Origin: DASYXT01 sp035934555 | GTDB lineage: Bacteria > Verrucomicrobiota > Verrucomicrobiia > Limisphaerales > UBA8199 | Assembly: GCA_035934555.1 (NCBI GenBank) | Contig: DASYXT010000075.1 | Coordinates: forward strand, 1 to 64,000 | DNA: 64,000 nt | Reading direction: 5' to 3' | Shown here: positions 39,374 through 48,223 of the stretch, piece after piece | How the letters are laid out: every line of letters starts with the position of its first letter | How positions within the stretch are numbered: the first letter of the stretch is position 1 | Notes under the pieces: generated by a model | What the model was told of the DNA's origin: nothing | Seen by the model: the letters and a program-made list of their open reading frames with translations, nothing else | Database searches by the model: none | Translations under genes and position numbers: made by a program

Positions 39374-40186
39374 TTACATGTAGCCATCACGCCGGAGTTT
39401 CTCGAAGGCGTCCTCGCTCTCTTTGTCCTGGGCGCGGCCGGCGCGCTCGGGGGTGCGGGTGTGGCGCAATTCCTCGATGATTTCCCGCACGGTTTTGGCG
39501 TCGGACTGAATGGGAAAGGTGCATGGGGCGCAGCCAAGACTGCGGTATCGGCGCCCCTCGCCATTGGCAAAATAGAGCGGAATCACGGGAATATTCTCGC
39601 GCTCGATGTATTCCCAAATGTTCAACTCGGTCCAATGCAGCAGCGGGTGGATGCGGATATGGGCGCCCTTTTCGAAATCGGTCTTGAACTGGTCCCACAA
39701 CTCGGGAGGCTGGTCCTCGACGTTCCATTCCATGTTTTTGTCGCGAGGGCTGAAGTAGCGCTCTTTGGCGCGGGTGGGTTCCTCGTCGCGGCGCACGCCG
39801 ACGATCACGCCGGTGAAATGATGCTGGTCGAGCACTTTCTTTAACGCATCTTTCTTGAGTGTGCCGCAGCACTCCACGCGCGTCGCCTTGCCGTTGGGAT
39901 AAGTGATTCCAGACCGCAAAACCTCCTCGTTCTTTCCGACCACCAGTTTCAGATTCCACTCCTTCACCACGCGGTCCCGATACTCAATCATGGAGGCGAT
40001 TTTGTAAGTGGTATCGACGTGCACCAGCGGAAAGGGCACATGGCCGAAGAAGGCCTTGCGCGCCAGCCAGAGCAGGACCGTCGAGTCCTTGCCGATGCTC
40101 CAGAGCATGGCGAGGTTCTCGAATTTATTGAAGGCCTCGCGCAGGAGGTAAATGCTCTGATTTTCGAGTTTGGATAAGTGGTCCAT
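39374..40186 (-). CDS. cysD: Sulfate adenylyltransferase subunit 2 (CysD)
   Basis: This 270-residue PP-loop ATP sulfurylase subunit has MLWSIGKDSTVLLWLARKAF near its N-terminus (about residues 27-46), FPLVHVDTTYK, GVRRDEEPTRAKER and the conserved C-terminal YRSLGCAPCTFPIQSDA. It works with the GTPase half of CysNC to make adenosine 5'-phosphosulfate. The start at 40186 (MDHLSKLENQ) matches the family, and the in-frame ATG at 40330 lies inside cysH. It lies 4 bases after cysH. Confidence 0.97.
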   Translation of the reverse strand: MDHLSKLENQSIYLLREAFNKFENLAMLWSIGKDSTVLLWLARKAFFGHVPFPLVHVDTTYKIASMIEYRDRVVKEWNLKLVVGKNEEVLRSGITYPNGKATRVECCGTLKKDALKKVLDQHHFTGVIVGVRRDEEPTRAKERYFSPRDKNMEWNVEDQPPELWDQFKTDFEKGAHIRIHPLLHWTELNIWEYIERENIPVIPLYFANGEGRRYRSLGCAPCTFPIQSDAKTVREIIEELRHTRTPERAGRAQDKESEDAFEKLRRDGYM

Positions 40187-40190
40187 GGGG

Positions 40191-40922
40191 CTAAATCTGA
40201 AAATCGACTTTCTTGGGCATAAAGGTATGGATGCCGCACTCGACTTTATTGAAGCCGGTCCAGCGCCCGGCGCGCTCGTTTTCGCCGTTGGTGGTTTTGC
40301 GAGTGCAGGGCTGGCATCCAATCGACCCATACCCGCGGTCGTGCAGTGGATTATAAGGAATCTTGTGCTGGCGCAGGTACTCCCAGACTTTTTCCCGGGT
40401 CCAATTCGCCATCGGGTTTAGCTTCACAATATCACGCCCGCTGGCTTCGTCGAACACATAAAGCTCGAGCACGCCGATGTCGGCGCGTGAATCGGACTGC
40501 TGCCGGCGCAAGCCGGTAATCCAGCAATCCAGCTCGCCGAGCTTGTCGCGCAACGGCAGCACCTTGCGAATCGTGCAGCACAGGTCGGGCTGGCGCTTCC
40601 ACAGCTCCGGGCCGTTGATGTCCGCTTGCTCCGCGACGGTCAAATCGGGTTGGAGGCTTTCGATGGAAATGCCGAAAAAGGCTTCCAGCCGGCTTTTGAG
40701 CGCAACGGTTTCGGGGAACAGCAGGCCGGTGTCGAGCGTGAAGACCGGAAAGCTGAGGTTTTGGCGGCGGGCGAGGTCGATCATGACGAGGCCGGCGCCC
40801 TGGAAACTGGTGCCAATCGCGGCGCGGGCACCGAACCGCTCCCAGGCCCACGAAAGAATTTCCTCGGTGGGGCGCTGATGGAAACGATGGTCCAGTTCTC
40901 GAACTTCCGCGAGCGTAAGCAT
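40191..40922 (-). CDS. cysH: Assimilatory APS reductase (CysH, iron-sulfur type)
   Basis: This 243-residue cytoplasmic enzyme reduces activated sulfate to sulfite with thioredoxin. The PP-loop-like FQGAGLVMIDL follows GTS near residues 38-50. The cysteine pairs C115-C116 (PDLCCTIRK) and C203/C206 (GCQPC) bind a [4Fe-4S] cluster. The cluster marks the APS-using group rather than the cluster-free PAPS-using group. The catalytic cysteine is in VECGIH (C229). It lies 18 bases after cysI and 4 bases before cysD. Confidence 0.95.
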   Translation of the reverse strand: MLTLAEVRELDHRFHQRPTEEILSWAWERFGARAAIGTSFQGAGLVMIDLARRQNLSFPVFTLDTGLLFPETVALKSRLEAFFGISIESLQPDLTVAEQADINGPELWKRQPDLCCTIRKVLPLRDKLGELDCWITGLRRQQSDSRADIGVLELYVFDEASGRDIVKLNPMANWTREKVWEYLRQHKIPYNPLHDRGYGSIGCQPCTRKTTNGENERAGRWTGFNKVECGIHTFMPKKVDFQI

Positions 40923-40940
40923 GTTGAGCGTGGAGGGAAC

Positions 40941-42671
40941 CTAAGCGGCCGGCAAGCCCGGCTCGGGCTGGTTGAGCGGGCCAGCCGATGCGGTGGGCTG
41001 CGGAGCCGCGGTCCACAGGACGCGTGCGCAAAAATCGCCAAACCGCTCGCCGGGTTGGCGTTCCTGGCGGAACCGGGCCAGGAGTGGCCGCAATTCATTC
41101 AGCAGATCTTCGCTTTTGACGACCTCCTTAAAGACCCGGTTCAGGCGCGTGCTGCCCTCGTTGCCGCCAAGGTAAAGCTGGTACTTGTTTGGGGATTTGC
41201 CGACCAACCCGATTTCGGCCAGATAGGGGCGGGCGCAGCCATTGGGGCAGCCGGTCATGCGCACAATCAGTTCCTCGTCTGGAAGGCCGACCTCGACCAG
41301 GAGGGCTTCCAAACGGGTGAGAAAGTCCGGCATGACGCGCTCGGATTCAGCCAGCGCCAGCCCGCAGGTAGGCAGAGCCGGGCAGGCCATCGAGGCCAGG
41401 CGCGTACGGCTGAAGGGGTGGTGAACGGAAATGCCGTGCTCGCCCAGCAGCGCGGTGATGCCCTGGCGTTGCTCGGCGGCGACATTCACCAGCAGCAGGT
41501 TCTGGGAAGCGGTGAGCCGAACTTCCGGTTGGAACCGCTCGATCACGCGGCGCAGGCCGGTCTTGAGCTGGTAACCGGGCACATCGCGAATGCGTCCATT
41601 CTCAACGAACAAACCGAGGAAATATTTGCCGTCGGTTTGGGCGTGCCATCCCAAGAGATCGCCCTGGCGGGTAAATTGGAACGGCCGCGCCGGCTCGAGG
41701 CGGAACCCAGCGCGCTTCTCGAACTCGCCGCGGAACCACTCCACCCCGCGCTCCGCCATGACGTACTTGAGGCGGGCGTGCTTGCGATTGGTGCGGTCGC
41801 CGAAATCCCGATGGATGGTGAGGACAGCTTTCGCCGCCGTTTCCAGGTGTTCCGGGGGCAGAAACCCAATCACATCGGCGAGGCGCGGAAATGTCTGTGC
41901 GTTGCCGTGGGACATGCCCAGTCCGCCGCCGGCGATCAAATTGTACCCGACGAGCCGGCCATTGTCGGCGATGACGATGAATCCAAGGTCATTGGTGAAG
42001 ATGTCGATGTCGTTGAGCGGCGGAATCGCAAAAGCAGTTTTGAATTTGCGCGGCAAATAGTTTTTGCCGTAAAGGGGGTCCACGAAGTTGGCGTTGGCCG
42101 GGTCCTTCAGGTCAAGTTCTTTGCCCTCCAACCAAATCGAATGGTACGCCGGGGTCCGGGGCGCCAGCGCGTTGGAAAGCCGCCGCGCTTCGGCCAGGAC
42201 CTCCTCGACCAACGGACTGGTCGCCGGGGTGGGCGGGGCCATGACATTGCGCTCAACATCGCCGCAAGCGGCAATCGTGCTCATGAGCGCTTCGTTCAGC
42301 CCGTGAATGGTCGCCCGTAAGTTGGACTTCAGGATGCCGTGGAACTGGAAGTCCTGACGCGTCGTAATGCGCATCGTGTTGTTGCCATATTTGGCGGTGA
42401 GGTCGTCGCAAGCGACATACTGCGCCGCGCTCAGCACGCCACCGGGGAACTTGGTCCGCACCATCATGATGTAATGGCGAGCAACTTTGCGCTGATCCCT
42501 ATCATCCTGCTGGTAAACACCATGGAACTTCAGAAACTCGTAATCGTCGTCCGTAAAACGGTCCGTGCCCGGGTCAGCCAGGGTCTGTGCAATCGTGCCC
42601 GCCAGGAGCGGGCTGCTTTCCTTTAATCCCTCATTACGAGCGAGCTTAACCGGTTGACCGGGAGCAATCAT
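40941..42671 (-). CDS. cysI: Sulfite reductase hemoprotein (CysI/Sir family)
   Basis: This 576-residue siroheme/[4Fe-4S] enzyme reduces sulfite to sulfide. The N-terminal part has FLKFHGVYQQDDRDQR and MRITTRQDFQFHGI. Family residues include the cluster and siroheme cysteines in SMACPALPTCGLALAESE (C-x5-C) and RMTGCPNGCARPYLAEIG (C-x3-C). No flavoprotein (CysJ) gene is nearby, so the electron donor may be ferredoxin or a distant CysJ. The start at 42671 (MIAPGQPVK) is chosen; upstream codons lie in non-coding sequence and the neighbouring GYF gene. It is the first gene of the sulfate operon. Confidence 0.93.
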   Translation of the reverse strand: MIAPGQPVKLARNEGLKESSPLLAGTIAQTLADPGTDRFTDDDYEFLKFHGVYQQDDRDQRKVARHYIMMVRTKFPGGVLSAAQYVACDDLTAKYGNNTMRITTRQDFQFHGILKSNLRATIHGLNEALMSTIAACGDVERNVMAPPTPATSPLVEEVLAEARRLSNALAPRTPAYHSIWLEGKELDLKDPANANFVDPLYGKNYLPRKFKTAFAIPPLNDIDIFTNDLGFIVIADNGRLVGYNLIAGGGLGMSHGNAQTFPRLADVIGFLPPEHLETAAKAVLTIHRDFGDRTNRKHARLKYVMAERGVEWFRGEFEKRAGFRLEPARPFQFTRQGDLLGWHAQTDGKYFLGLFVENGRIRDVPGYQLKTGLRRVIERFQPEVRLTASQNLLLVNVAAEQRQGITALLGEHGISVHHPFSRTRLASMACPALPTCGLALAESERVMPDFLTRLEALLVEVGLPDEELIVRMTGCPNGCARPYLAEIGLVGKSPNKYQLYLGGNEGSTRLNRVFKEVVKSEDLLNELRPLLARFRQERQPGERFGDFCARVLWTAAPQPTASAGPLNQPEPGLPAA

Positions 42672-42810
42672 AAGTGTTTTGATTAAGTTAATGATGATTA
42701 TGCACTGCCAGCCGGTTTTTGTCAATCCGTTCCGTGAGCTATCAGCAGGCCCAACAGGCCTGATTAGGGGTTTAACTGCGCATGTTCCTGCGGGCAGGAG
42801 AAAACGGCAA

Positions 42811-45246
42811 TCAGTTCTCACTGGTTCTGGCTTGCGCACCCGGAACAAGGCGGCGGACTTTGAGGTCGCGATAGCGCAGGACGGTGTGATTGGTAGCGTT
42901 GAAGGCGCCGAGGCCGACGACAGAACTGCCGGTGAGATAGAGGCTCCTGACGGGTGTGGCATCCCGGAAGACCTGGGTGCCATTAACCCAGGCATCGGCG
43001 CGCCCATGGTCGATACGGAAGCGGAAGGAGTTGGTTAGGTCGTTAAGGGGTGCGCGGAAGGAAACCTCTTGGCGCCCCCACTGACGGGAAAAGGTCGCGT
43101 GTGGGCTGGCGGTGTCGTTGCGGATGAGGCGGAAGGCGTACCATGGGGAGTTGTAACTGTCGGGGAGGCCGAAAATAATCCCGGCCTGAAAATCTCGGTT
43201 GGATGAACGGACGAGCTCGACCTGGCCGGAGAGCTCGAAGGCAGGGCCGATGCGTGTGCGGCAATAGAAGCTGTGGCCACCGGGGCCGCTCTGGACTTCG
43301 AGAGAGCCGTCGTCGAGCCGGGTGAGTTTTGTGCCCGCGAGGACCCAATTAGGGTCGTTGGCGTCAGAGGGCAGGAGGTCAACCCAATCGCCGTGGGCGA
43401 GGGCGAGTTCCTGGGTAAGAGCGGCGAGGCGTGCGCGGCACAATTGGCGGGTGAGATCATCGGCGTCGGGAGAGGCGCTGAGTTGGGTATAGGAGCTGAG
43501 GGCATCGGGGAGGGCGAACTGGGCGTAGGAAGATTCGGCGTGGTGAGCGAGGGCGGAAGCTTTCCCGGTCAAGGCGGCCACCTGAAGGGGCATGAGGGAA
43601 AGGTCCACCCCCCAGTCGGTGAGGTTTTGGGTGACGGGTTGCCAATGGAGGGCCTGCAACTGCTGGCGGGAGATGTCGTAGTGACCGGCCAGGTAGGCGA
43701 CAGCAGCATAGGTGGTACGCCAACCCGGGTGGATTTTTTCCTGAGTCGGTTCGGCGATGTAGCCCTCGTACATGCGTTGCAAATCGGGCCACACATCGGG
43801 CCGACCGTAAATATGATTGCCGAGGGGAAGGTCGAGCTCGGATTCGACGTCCTGGACGCAATCGAAGAGTTTGCGTGGGACGTCGGTATCGAAACGCCTG
43901 GTATCGACGGCGCGGGCGCCGAGAGCCAAGAGGGCCTCATGGCTACCGTACCAGCGCGGGCGCAGACCCCAGCGCATCTCGGACCAGGCCTGCGGGAAAT
44001 CGATCTGGGCCGCGACGGCGCGATCAAACCACGTGCGCATCTGTTCTGCGCCGGAGTCGCCCAAAGCGACCTGCATCATGCGAGCGGCTGCGAGCGGGCG
44101 GTCAGGGTGCAGATGCCAGGCGCGGGTCAAGGCGGCGCGGGCGAGGGCCAGGTGCTGGGCGAAGCCCTGCCAACCCTGCTGGGTAACCGAATTGGCATAC
44201 CCGCCACCGCGCGCGCGCCAGGCCTCGTCGATGTGGTATTCCCCCTCGAGCACGAGCGCCAGCCACGGGAAGGTTTTGGTTTGCTGAACAGATTTGCAGA
44301 CGCGCGGGGCGTTTCTCTGGAAAAACGCGTGGCCCCACCCCTCGACCAGGATGTCGGCGAGGTCCTGCTCGTCGCGCGGCTGGAGGCAGCCGTCGCCAAG
44401 CGCCTGACCCAGGTAGCCCAGGGCGGCAGCGTCCAAGGAAGGCCGACGCGGCGAGCGCGACCCCAGGTTGGCGGTGAGCATGACCGTGGCGTAGAGTTTG
44501 GGATAGCCAGGATAAGGTGAATTGCTGAAGGCGGCGACGGCGCGTTCGAACCGCTGAATGCGTTGATGAGTGGTCGGGGCATTGGCTGCGGCCGCGGTGA
44601 GCACCAGGGGGTCGGTGCAGCTCGGGTCGGCTGCTAATTTATCGGCTAAGAGCTGGGCGGAAGGCAGGTTGCTGGTTCCGCCGCCGAAATTGAGCGCAAG
44701 CCAGGATTCCAGGAGCTGACGGACGTCGCTATCCCAAGCGGTGCTGTGGTCGCCGTATTTCTGGTAGGCATCAATATACTGGCGGACGCGGAACTCGCGG
44801 CCGCGTTTGAGCACATCGGCTTGAGTGAGCGCATTGGTGGTGAGGATTATCGGCCGGTTGGCGATGGCCAGACCATCGGTTCGGTTGACGCCTGCGCTTT
44901 GGGCAACCTGGACGGCGCGTTTGACTTGAGTGGCGACCTTTACTGCGACAAACCCGAACCACGCACCAACGACTACTGCGCCGATGGCCGCCAGCCCGAG
45001 CACCCACGGCACAATTCGGGGCGCGCGTGGTTTGCGGGGGGCGATCGGGACGGGAGGCGGTGGGACTGGTGGCGGAACGCCCAGGCCGCTGCGCCGAAGC
45101 ACAGCATCCAGCGGCTCCCAGTTGGCCATCCCTTCGGCCCACACCAGGTCGGTGCCGCTTATTTCTCCAGCAATCAGTTTGCGCTGCAGCTCTGTCAGGG
45201 GGAACACCCCTGCATCCTCCCCGTTCCGGTGCAGGTGAAAATCCAT
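42811..45246 (-). CDS. GYF-domain membrane protein with C-terminal LamG-like region
   Basis: This 811-residue protein starts with a GYF_2-type domain (residues 1-50, FPLTELQRKLIAGEISGTDL and VWAEGMANWEPLD). A proline-rich linker and one membrane helix (about 80-105, IVPWVLGLAAIGAVVVGAWF) follow. The large outer part is helical, TPR-like (about 150-600). The last 180 residues are a beta-sandwich resembling LamG or DUF1080 (FRIDHGRADAWVNGTQVFRD). The function is unknown. It is co-oriented with the sulfate operon but separated by 139 bases. Confidence 0.7.
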   Translation of the reverse strand: MDFHLHRNGEDAGVFPLTELQRKLIAGEISGTDLVWAEGMANWEPLDAVLRRSGLGVPPPVPPPPVPIAPRKPRAPRIVPWVLGLAAIGAVVVGAWFGFVAVKVATQVKRAVQVAQSAGVNRTDGLAIANRPIILTTNALTQADVLKRGREFRVRQYIDAYQKYGDHSTAWDSDVRQLLESWLALNFGGGTSNLPSAQLLADKLAADPSCTDPLVLTAAAANAPTTHQRIQRFERAVAAFSNSPYPGYPKLYATVMLTANLGSRSPRRPSLDAAALGYLGQALGDGCLQPRDEQDLADILVEGWGHAFFQRNAPRVCKSVQQTKTFPWLALVLEGEYHIDEAWRARGGGYANSVTQQGWQGFAQHLALARAALTRAWHLHPDRPLAAARMMQVALGDSGAEQMRTWFDRAVAAQIDFPQAWSEMRWGLRPRWYGSHEALLALGARAVDTRRFDTDVPRKLFDCVQDVESELDLPLGNHIYGRPDVWPDLQRMYEGYIAEPTQEKIHPGWRTTYAAVAYLAGHYDISRQQLQALHWQPVTQNLTDWGVDLSLMPLQVAALTGKASALAHHAESSYAQFALPDALSSYTQLSASPDADDLTRQLCRARLAALTQELALAHGDWVDLLPSDANDPNWVLAGTKLTRLDDGSLEVQSGPGGHSFYCRTRIGPAFELSGQVELVRSSNRDFQAGIIFGLPDSYNSPWYAFRLIRNDTASPHATFSRQWGRQEVSFRAPLNDLTNSFRFRIDHGRADAWVNGTQVFRDATPVRSLYLTGSSVVGLGAFNATNHTVLRYRDLKVRRLVPGAQARTSEN

Positions 45247-45363
45247 AGCATCATTCTATAAGCCCGAGCGGCAGAAAGCACAAGCGGGCGGCGCGCGGAC
45301 TTTAGCTTTAGTCCGCGCTGCGACACCGGTCCCGCGGGCGCGATTAAGACCATTCGTCAGGAC

Positions 45364-45462
45364 AAAGCGGCAGAGGGCTGCCGCAGTCCAAGACCTCGCG
45401 GTGTGAGAGGCCTGCGAACAATCGCGGCAGCGTTTTGGACTGCGGCAGCCCTCTGCCGCTTT
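45364..45462. repeat. Palindromic repeat with perfect 28-bp inverted arms
   Basis: The left arm 45364-45391 is the exact reverse complement of the right arm 45435-45462 (TTGGACTGCGGCAGCCCTCT, ending CTGCCGCTTT), 28 of 28 bases. The 43-base spacer matches the spacer of the 34-kb tandem units (GACCTCGCGG, then ACAATCGCGGCAGCGT). It occupies the centre of the 343-base gap between the divergent GYF and ubiD genes. The rest of that gap (45247-45363, 45463-45589) shows nothing recognisable and must contain both promoters. Confidence 0.92.
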
Positions 45463-45589
45463 CTTGCTCAGGCCACATCGGGTGCCAACGAGTTTAATCG
45501 CACTCACATACCCTAGGCCGCATCCCAAGGCCGAAGGTGCGAACCGCGCGCGCATTGCGAACGGTGCAGCTTCTGGTAGCCTGCGGCGC

Positions 45590-47101
45590 ATGGCCTTCGA
45601 TTCATTTGCGGAATTCCTGAAGCAACTCGAAGCGGTGGGTGAGCTCAAACGGGTTTCACAGCCGGTTGCCACTGAGTTGGAGATCACCCAATGGGCGGAC
45701 CGTGAGATGAAATCTCCAGGCGGCGGCAAGGCGCTGCTGTTCGAGAAACCAACAGTCGGAGGCAAGCCCTCGCCGTTTCCGCTGGCGATTAACACGCTTG
45801 GCTCGTGGAAGCGTATGGCGCTGAGCCTGGGGGCGGAGACGGTCGAAGCTGCGGCGGCACAATTGGGCTCGCTGCTGAAGGCCCGTCCGCCAACGGGATT
45901 TCGCGAGGCGCTGGAATTGTTGGGCACGGCGTTTGACTTGCGTCATGCCAAACCCAAACGTGTCAAGGAGGGGCCTTGTCAGGAGGTAGTACATGAATTT
46001 GCGAGCCCGGCCACCCGGAGCGAGCCGTGGCCGCCCGCGCCGGACATCCTGGACAAGAGCATGCCTGCGGTGCTGCCCGCTGGTCCGACGCTGTTGGACC
46101 TGCCGGTTCAGCAATGCTGGCCGCAGGATGGCGGCCGGTTCATCACCCTGCCATGCGTCGTCACGCAAGACCCGGATACGGGCGAACGGAACGTGGGGAT
46201 GTACCGGATGCAGATTTATGATAGCTGCTCGACGGGCATGCATTGGCAACTGCAGAAAGTCGGGGCACGCCATGGCCGGAGCTATTACCAAAGCGGCGCG
46301 CGCATGCCGGTGAGTGTGTTTCTGGGCGGGGACCCGGTATTGACGTTCTGCGCGACGGCGCCGTTGCCGGATGGCCTGGATGAGTTTCTGCTGGCGGGTT
46401 ACCTGCGCAAGCGTTCGGTCGAGCTGGTCAAATGCCGGACCAACGAGCTGGAAGTTCCCGCCAACGCAGATTTCGTTTTGGAAGGTTATGTGGACACGCG
46501 CGAACCGCTTCGGCAGGAAGGCCCCTTTGGCGATCATACCGGGTTCTACACGCTGCCCGAACCTTACCCGGTGTTTCACCTTACGGCGATTACGCATCGG
46601 CGGCAGGCGGTCTATCCGGCCACTATCGTAGGGGTGCCGCCGATGGAGGATTTTTATATCGGCAGCGCGTCGGTGAAATTGTTTCTGCCCGTGCTGAAGA
46701 TGACGTTTCCGGAGCTGGTGGATTTGGCGCTGCCCGCCGAAGGAGTGTTTCACAACCTGGTGTTCGTGAGCATGAAGAAAACCTATCCGATGCAGGCTTA
46801 CAAGTTGATGCACGGATTGTGGGGCATGGGCCAAATGATGTTCGCGAAGTACATCGTCGTGGTGGACGATGATGTGGATGTGCATAACACCAGCCAGGTC
46901 CTGTTCCGGTTATGCGCCAATACCGATCCCGGCCGCGATACTCTCCTGACCAAGGGGCCGGCGGATGTGCTGGATCATGCCACCACTGATATTGGCATCG
47001 GGGGCAAGCTGGGTTTCGATGCGACCCGGAAATTGCCGGGGGAAGGCCACGCGCGGCCCTGGCCGCCGCTGATTCGGCACGCTGGCAGTGCGGGGGGATA
47101 G
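45590..47101 (+). CDS. ubiD: UbiD-family decarboxylase
   Basis: This 503-residue cytoplasmic enzyme uses the prenylated-flavin cofactor. ERNVGMYRMQIYDSCSTGMH is the conserved core, followed by GPFGDHTGFYT with the catalytic acidic residues and YPATIVGVPPMEDFYIG. The C-terminus has SMKKTYPMQAYKLMHGLWGM. It would decarboxylate an aromatic acid, in ubiquinone/menaquinone synthesis or aromatic breakdown. No ubiX gene is visible in the window. The start at 45590 fits the family beginning (MAFDSFAEFLKQLEAVGELK); the frame extends upstream only into the repeat flank. Confidence 0.93.
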   Translation: MAFDSFAEFLKQLEAVGELKRVSQPVATELEITQWADREMKSPGGGKALLFEKPTVGGKPSPFPLAINTLGSWKRMALSLGAETVEAAAAQLGSLLKARPPTGFREALELLGTAFDLRHAKPKRVKEGPCQEVVHEFASPATRSEPWPPAPDILDKSMPAVLPAGPTLLDLPVQQCWPQDGGRFITLPCVVTQDPDTGERNVGMYRMQIYDSCSTGMHWQLQKVGARHGRSYYQSGARMPVSVFLGGDPVLTFCATAPLPDGLDEFLLAGYLRKRSVELVKCRTNELEVPANADFVLEGYVDTREPLRQEGPFGDHTGFYTLPEPYPVFHLTAITHRRQAVYPATIVGVPPMEDFYIGSASVKLFLPVLKMTFPELVDLALPAEGVFHNLVFVSMKKTYPMQAYKLMHGLWGMGQMMFAKYIVVVDDDVDVHNTSQVLFRLCANTDPGRDTLLTKGPADVLDHATTDIGIGGKLGFDATRKLPGEGHARPWPPLIRHAGSAGG

Positions 47102-47179
47102 GTCCGTTAAAGTTATTGAAATGTGACGTTGCCACGCGGGTTAGGTGAGCGTATAATAAAGGTGTCAAGCACAAAACCT

Positions 47180-47419
47180 ATGGTCTCCAATCTCCTTCAT
47201 TACATCACCGGCGAGGAAGTCCATGCGGGCGACCGAGTGCAGTATCACGGCGATTTTGCGACGATCGTCTTCGTCAGCAATGGCGACGAGGAAGAGTTCG
47301 CTCCCGGGTACGAAGACTACACCGGCTCGGAGCGCGGTATTATGCTCGCCGACGATGATGGCGAGACAAAATTCATCGGCGAACCGGACGATATGCTGGC
47401 GCTGGTGGACCGCGGTTAG
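47180..47419 (+). CDS. Small acidic protein of unknown function
   Basis: This 79-residue protein begins MVSNLLHYITGEEVHAGDRV and contains a short beta-rich segment (YHGDFATIVFVSNGDEEEFA), then an acidic C-terminus (DDDGETKFIGEPDDMLALVD). The pattern resembles small SH3-like beta-barrel proteins of the kind that follow 'GDxV...G' strands, but no family was identified. The start at 47180 is preferred over 47123 because the upstream part is basic and unlike the rest. It lies 78 bases after ubiD. Confidence 0.55.
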   Translation: MVSNLLHYITGEEVHAGDRVQYHGDFATIVFVSNGDEEEFAPGYEDYTGSERGIMLADDDGETKFIGEPDDMLALVDRG

Positions 47420-47572
47420 GTCGGACCCGGCGAATGGCTCAAGTGGCGCCCTGCAAAAAGGTGTGCAACAGGGCGGTGGCGGTTTTTTCATGCCTGCCGC
47501 CAACACTGGCCAGACCGTGAGCAGGAGCACCTGTCACCCGTGCGCCAAACCAAAAGCTTCTGAGCTCCATCG

Positions 47573-48223
47573 ATGAAGGCGTGGATCAAAATTGTTCTCT
47601 ACATCGTGTTGTTGGGAGGCACGATTATCCTGTGGGTTGCGTTTGGTGCGGCGCATGGGCGCGTGCTGGCCCAGAGCAGCGGCGCGTCGAAAACCGCGAT
47701 GATGTCGTACCTGGGCGGTTTTGTGCTGCTGGCAATTGGTCTGGGACTGCTGGTTGCCTATGATGTCGCGCATTTCTTCGGCCGGCGTGCGGAGCGCGCG
47801 ATTCTCCAAGGCGGGCCACCGCTGGAAACGCCATCGGCGGTCGAGGAAGCGGCGCGGTTGCGCAAGTCAGGTGAACCGCTCGAAGCTGTGCGCGTCTTGC
47901 GCGATTTCCTGGGACAACACCCCAAAGAGCTGGAACTGATGTCTGAAATTGCGGAAATCTATAATCACGATCTGAACCAACCGCTGTCGGCGGCGCTGGA
48001 ATATGAGGAATTGATTCGGCACAAATTGCCGGCTGAGCAATGGGCGTGGGCGGCGCTGCACCTGGCGAAGCTGTACGGCCGGCTGGACCAGCCGGAGAAA
48101 TCGGCGGCGCTGCTCGAGCGCCTGGTGAAGGATTATGGCCGGACCGTCGCGGCCGGCCGTGCCCGCAAAGTGTTGGCCGGACTGCGGCTTGGGCAGCGGG
48201 AGGAGCCGCTCGAAGAAAGCTAG
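47573..48223 (+). CDS. Membrane-anchored TPR protein
   Basis: This 216-residue protein has two membrane helices at residues 7-25 (VLYIVLLGGTIILWVAFGA) and about 44-65 (YLGGFVLLAIGLGLLVAYDV). A cytoplasmic or periplasmic TPR-like domain follows (about 80-200, EAARLRKSGEPLEAVRVLRD and YGRLDQPEKSAALLERLVKD). The partner is unknown. Its last four bases overlap the stop of the convergent hydrogenase gene. Confidence 0.75.
   Translation: MKAWIKIVLYIVLLGGTIILWVAFGAAHGRVLAQSSGASKTAMMSYLGGFVLLAIGLGLLVAYDVAHFFGRRAERAILQGGPPLETPSAVEEAARLRKSGEPLEAVRVLRDFLGQHPKELELMSEIAEIYNHDLNQPLSAALEYEELIRHKLPAEQWAWAALHLAKLYGRLDQPEKSAALLERLVKDYGRTVAAGRARKVLAGLRLGQREEPLEES

Noticed and set aside
37696..39480. Long frame antisense to cysNC
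   Set aside because: The sense strand encodes an unmistakable CysN-CysC fusion, and the antisense product has no family likeness.
40626..42320. Long frame antisense to cysH and cysI
   Set aside because: It spans two well-defined sulfur genes in reverse and has no recognisable domain.
37447..42671. Dissimilatory sulfate reduction linked to the nearby Hdr operon
   Set aside because: CysNC, CysD, CysH and CysI are assimilatory enzymes. No aprAB, dsrAB or qmo genes are present.
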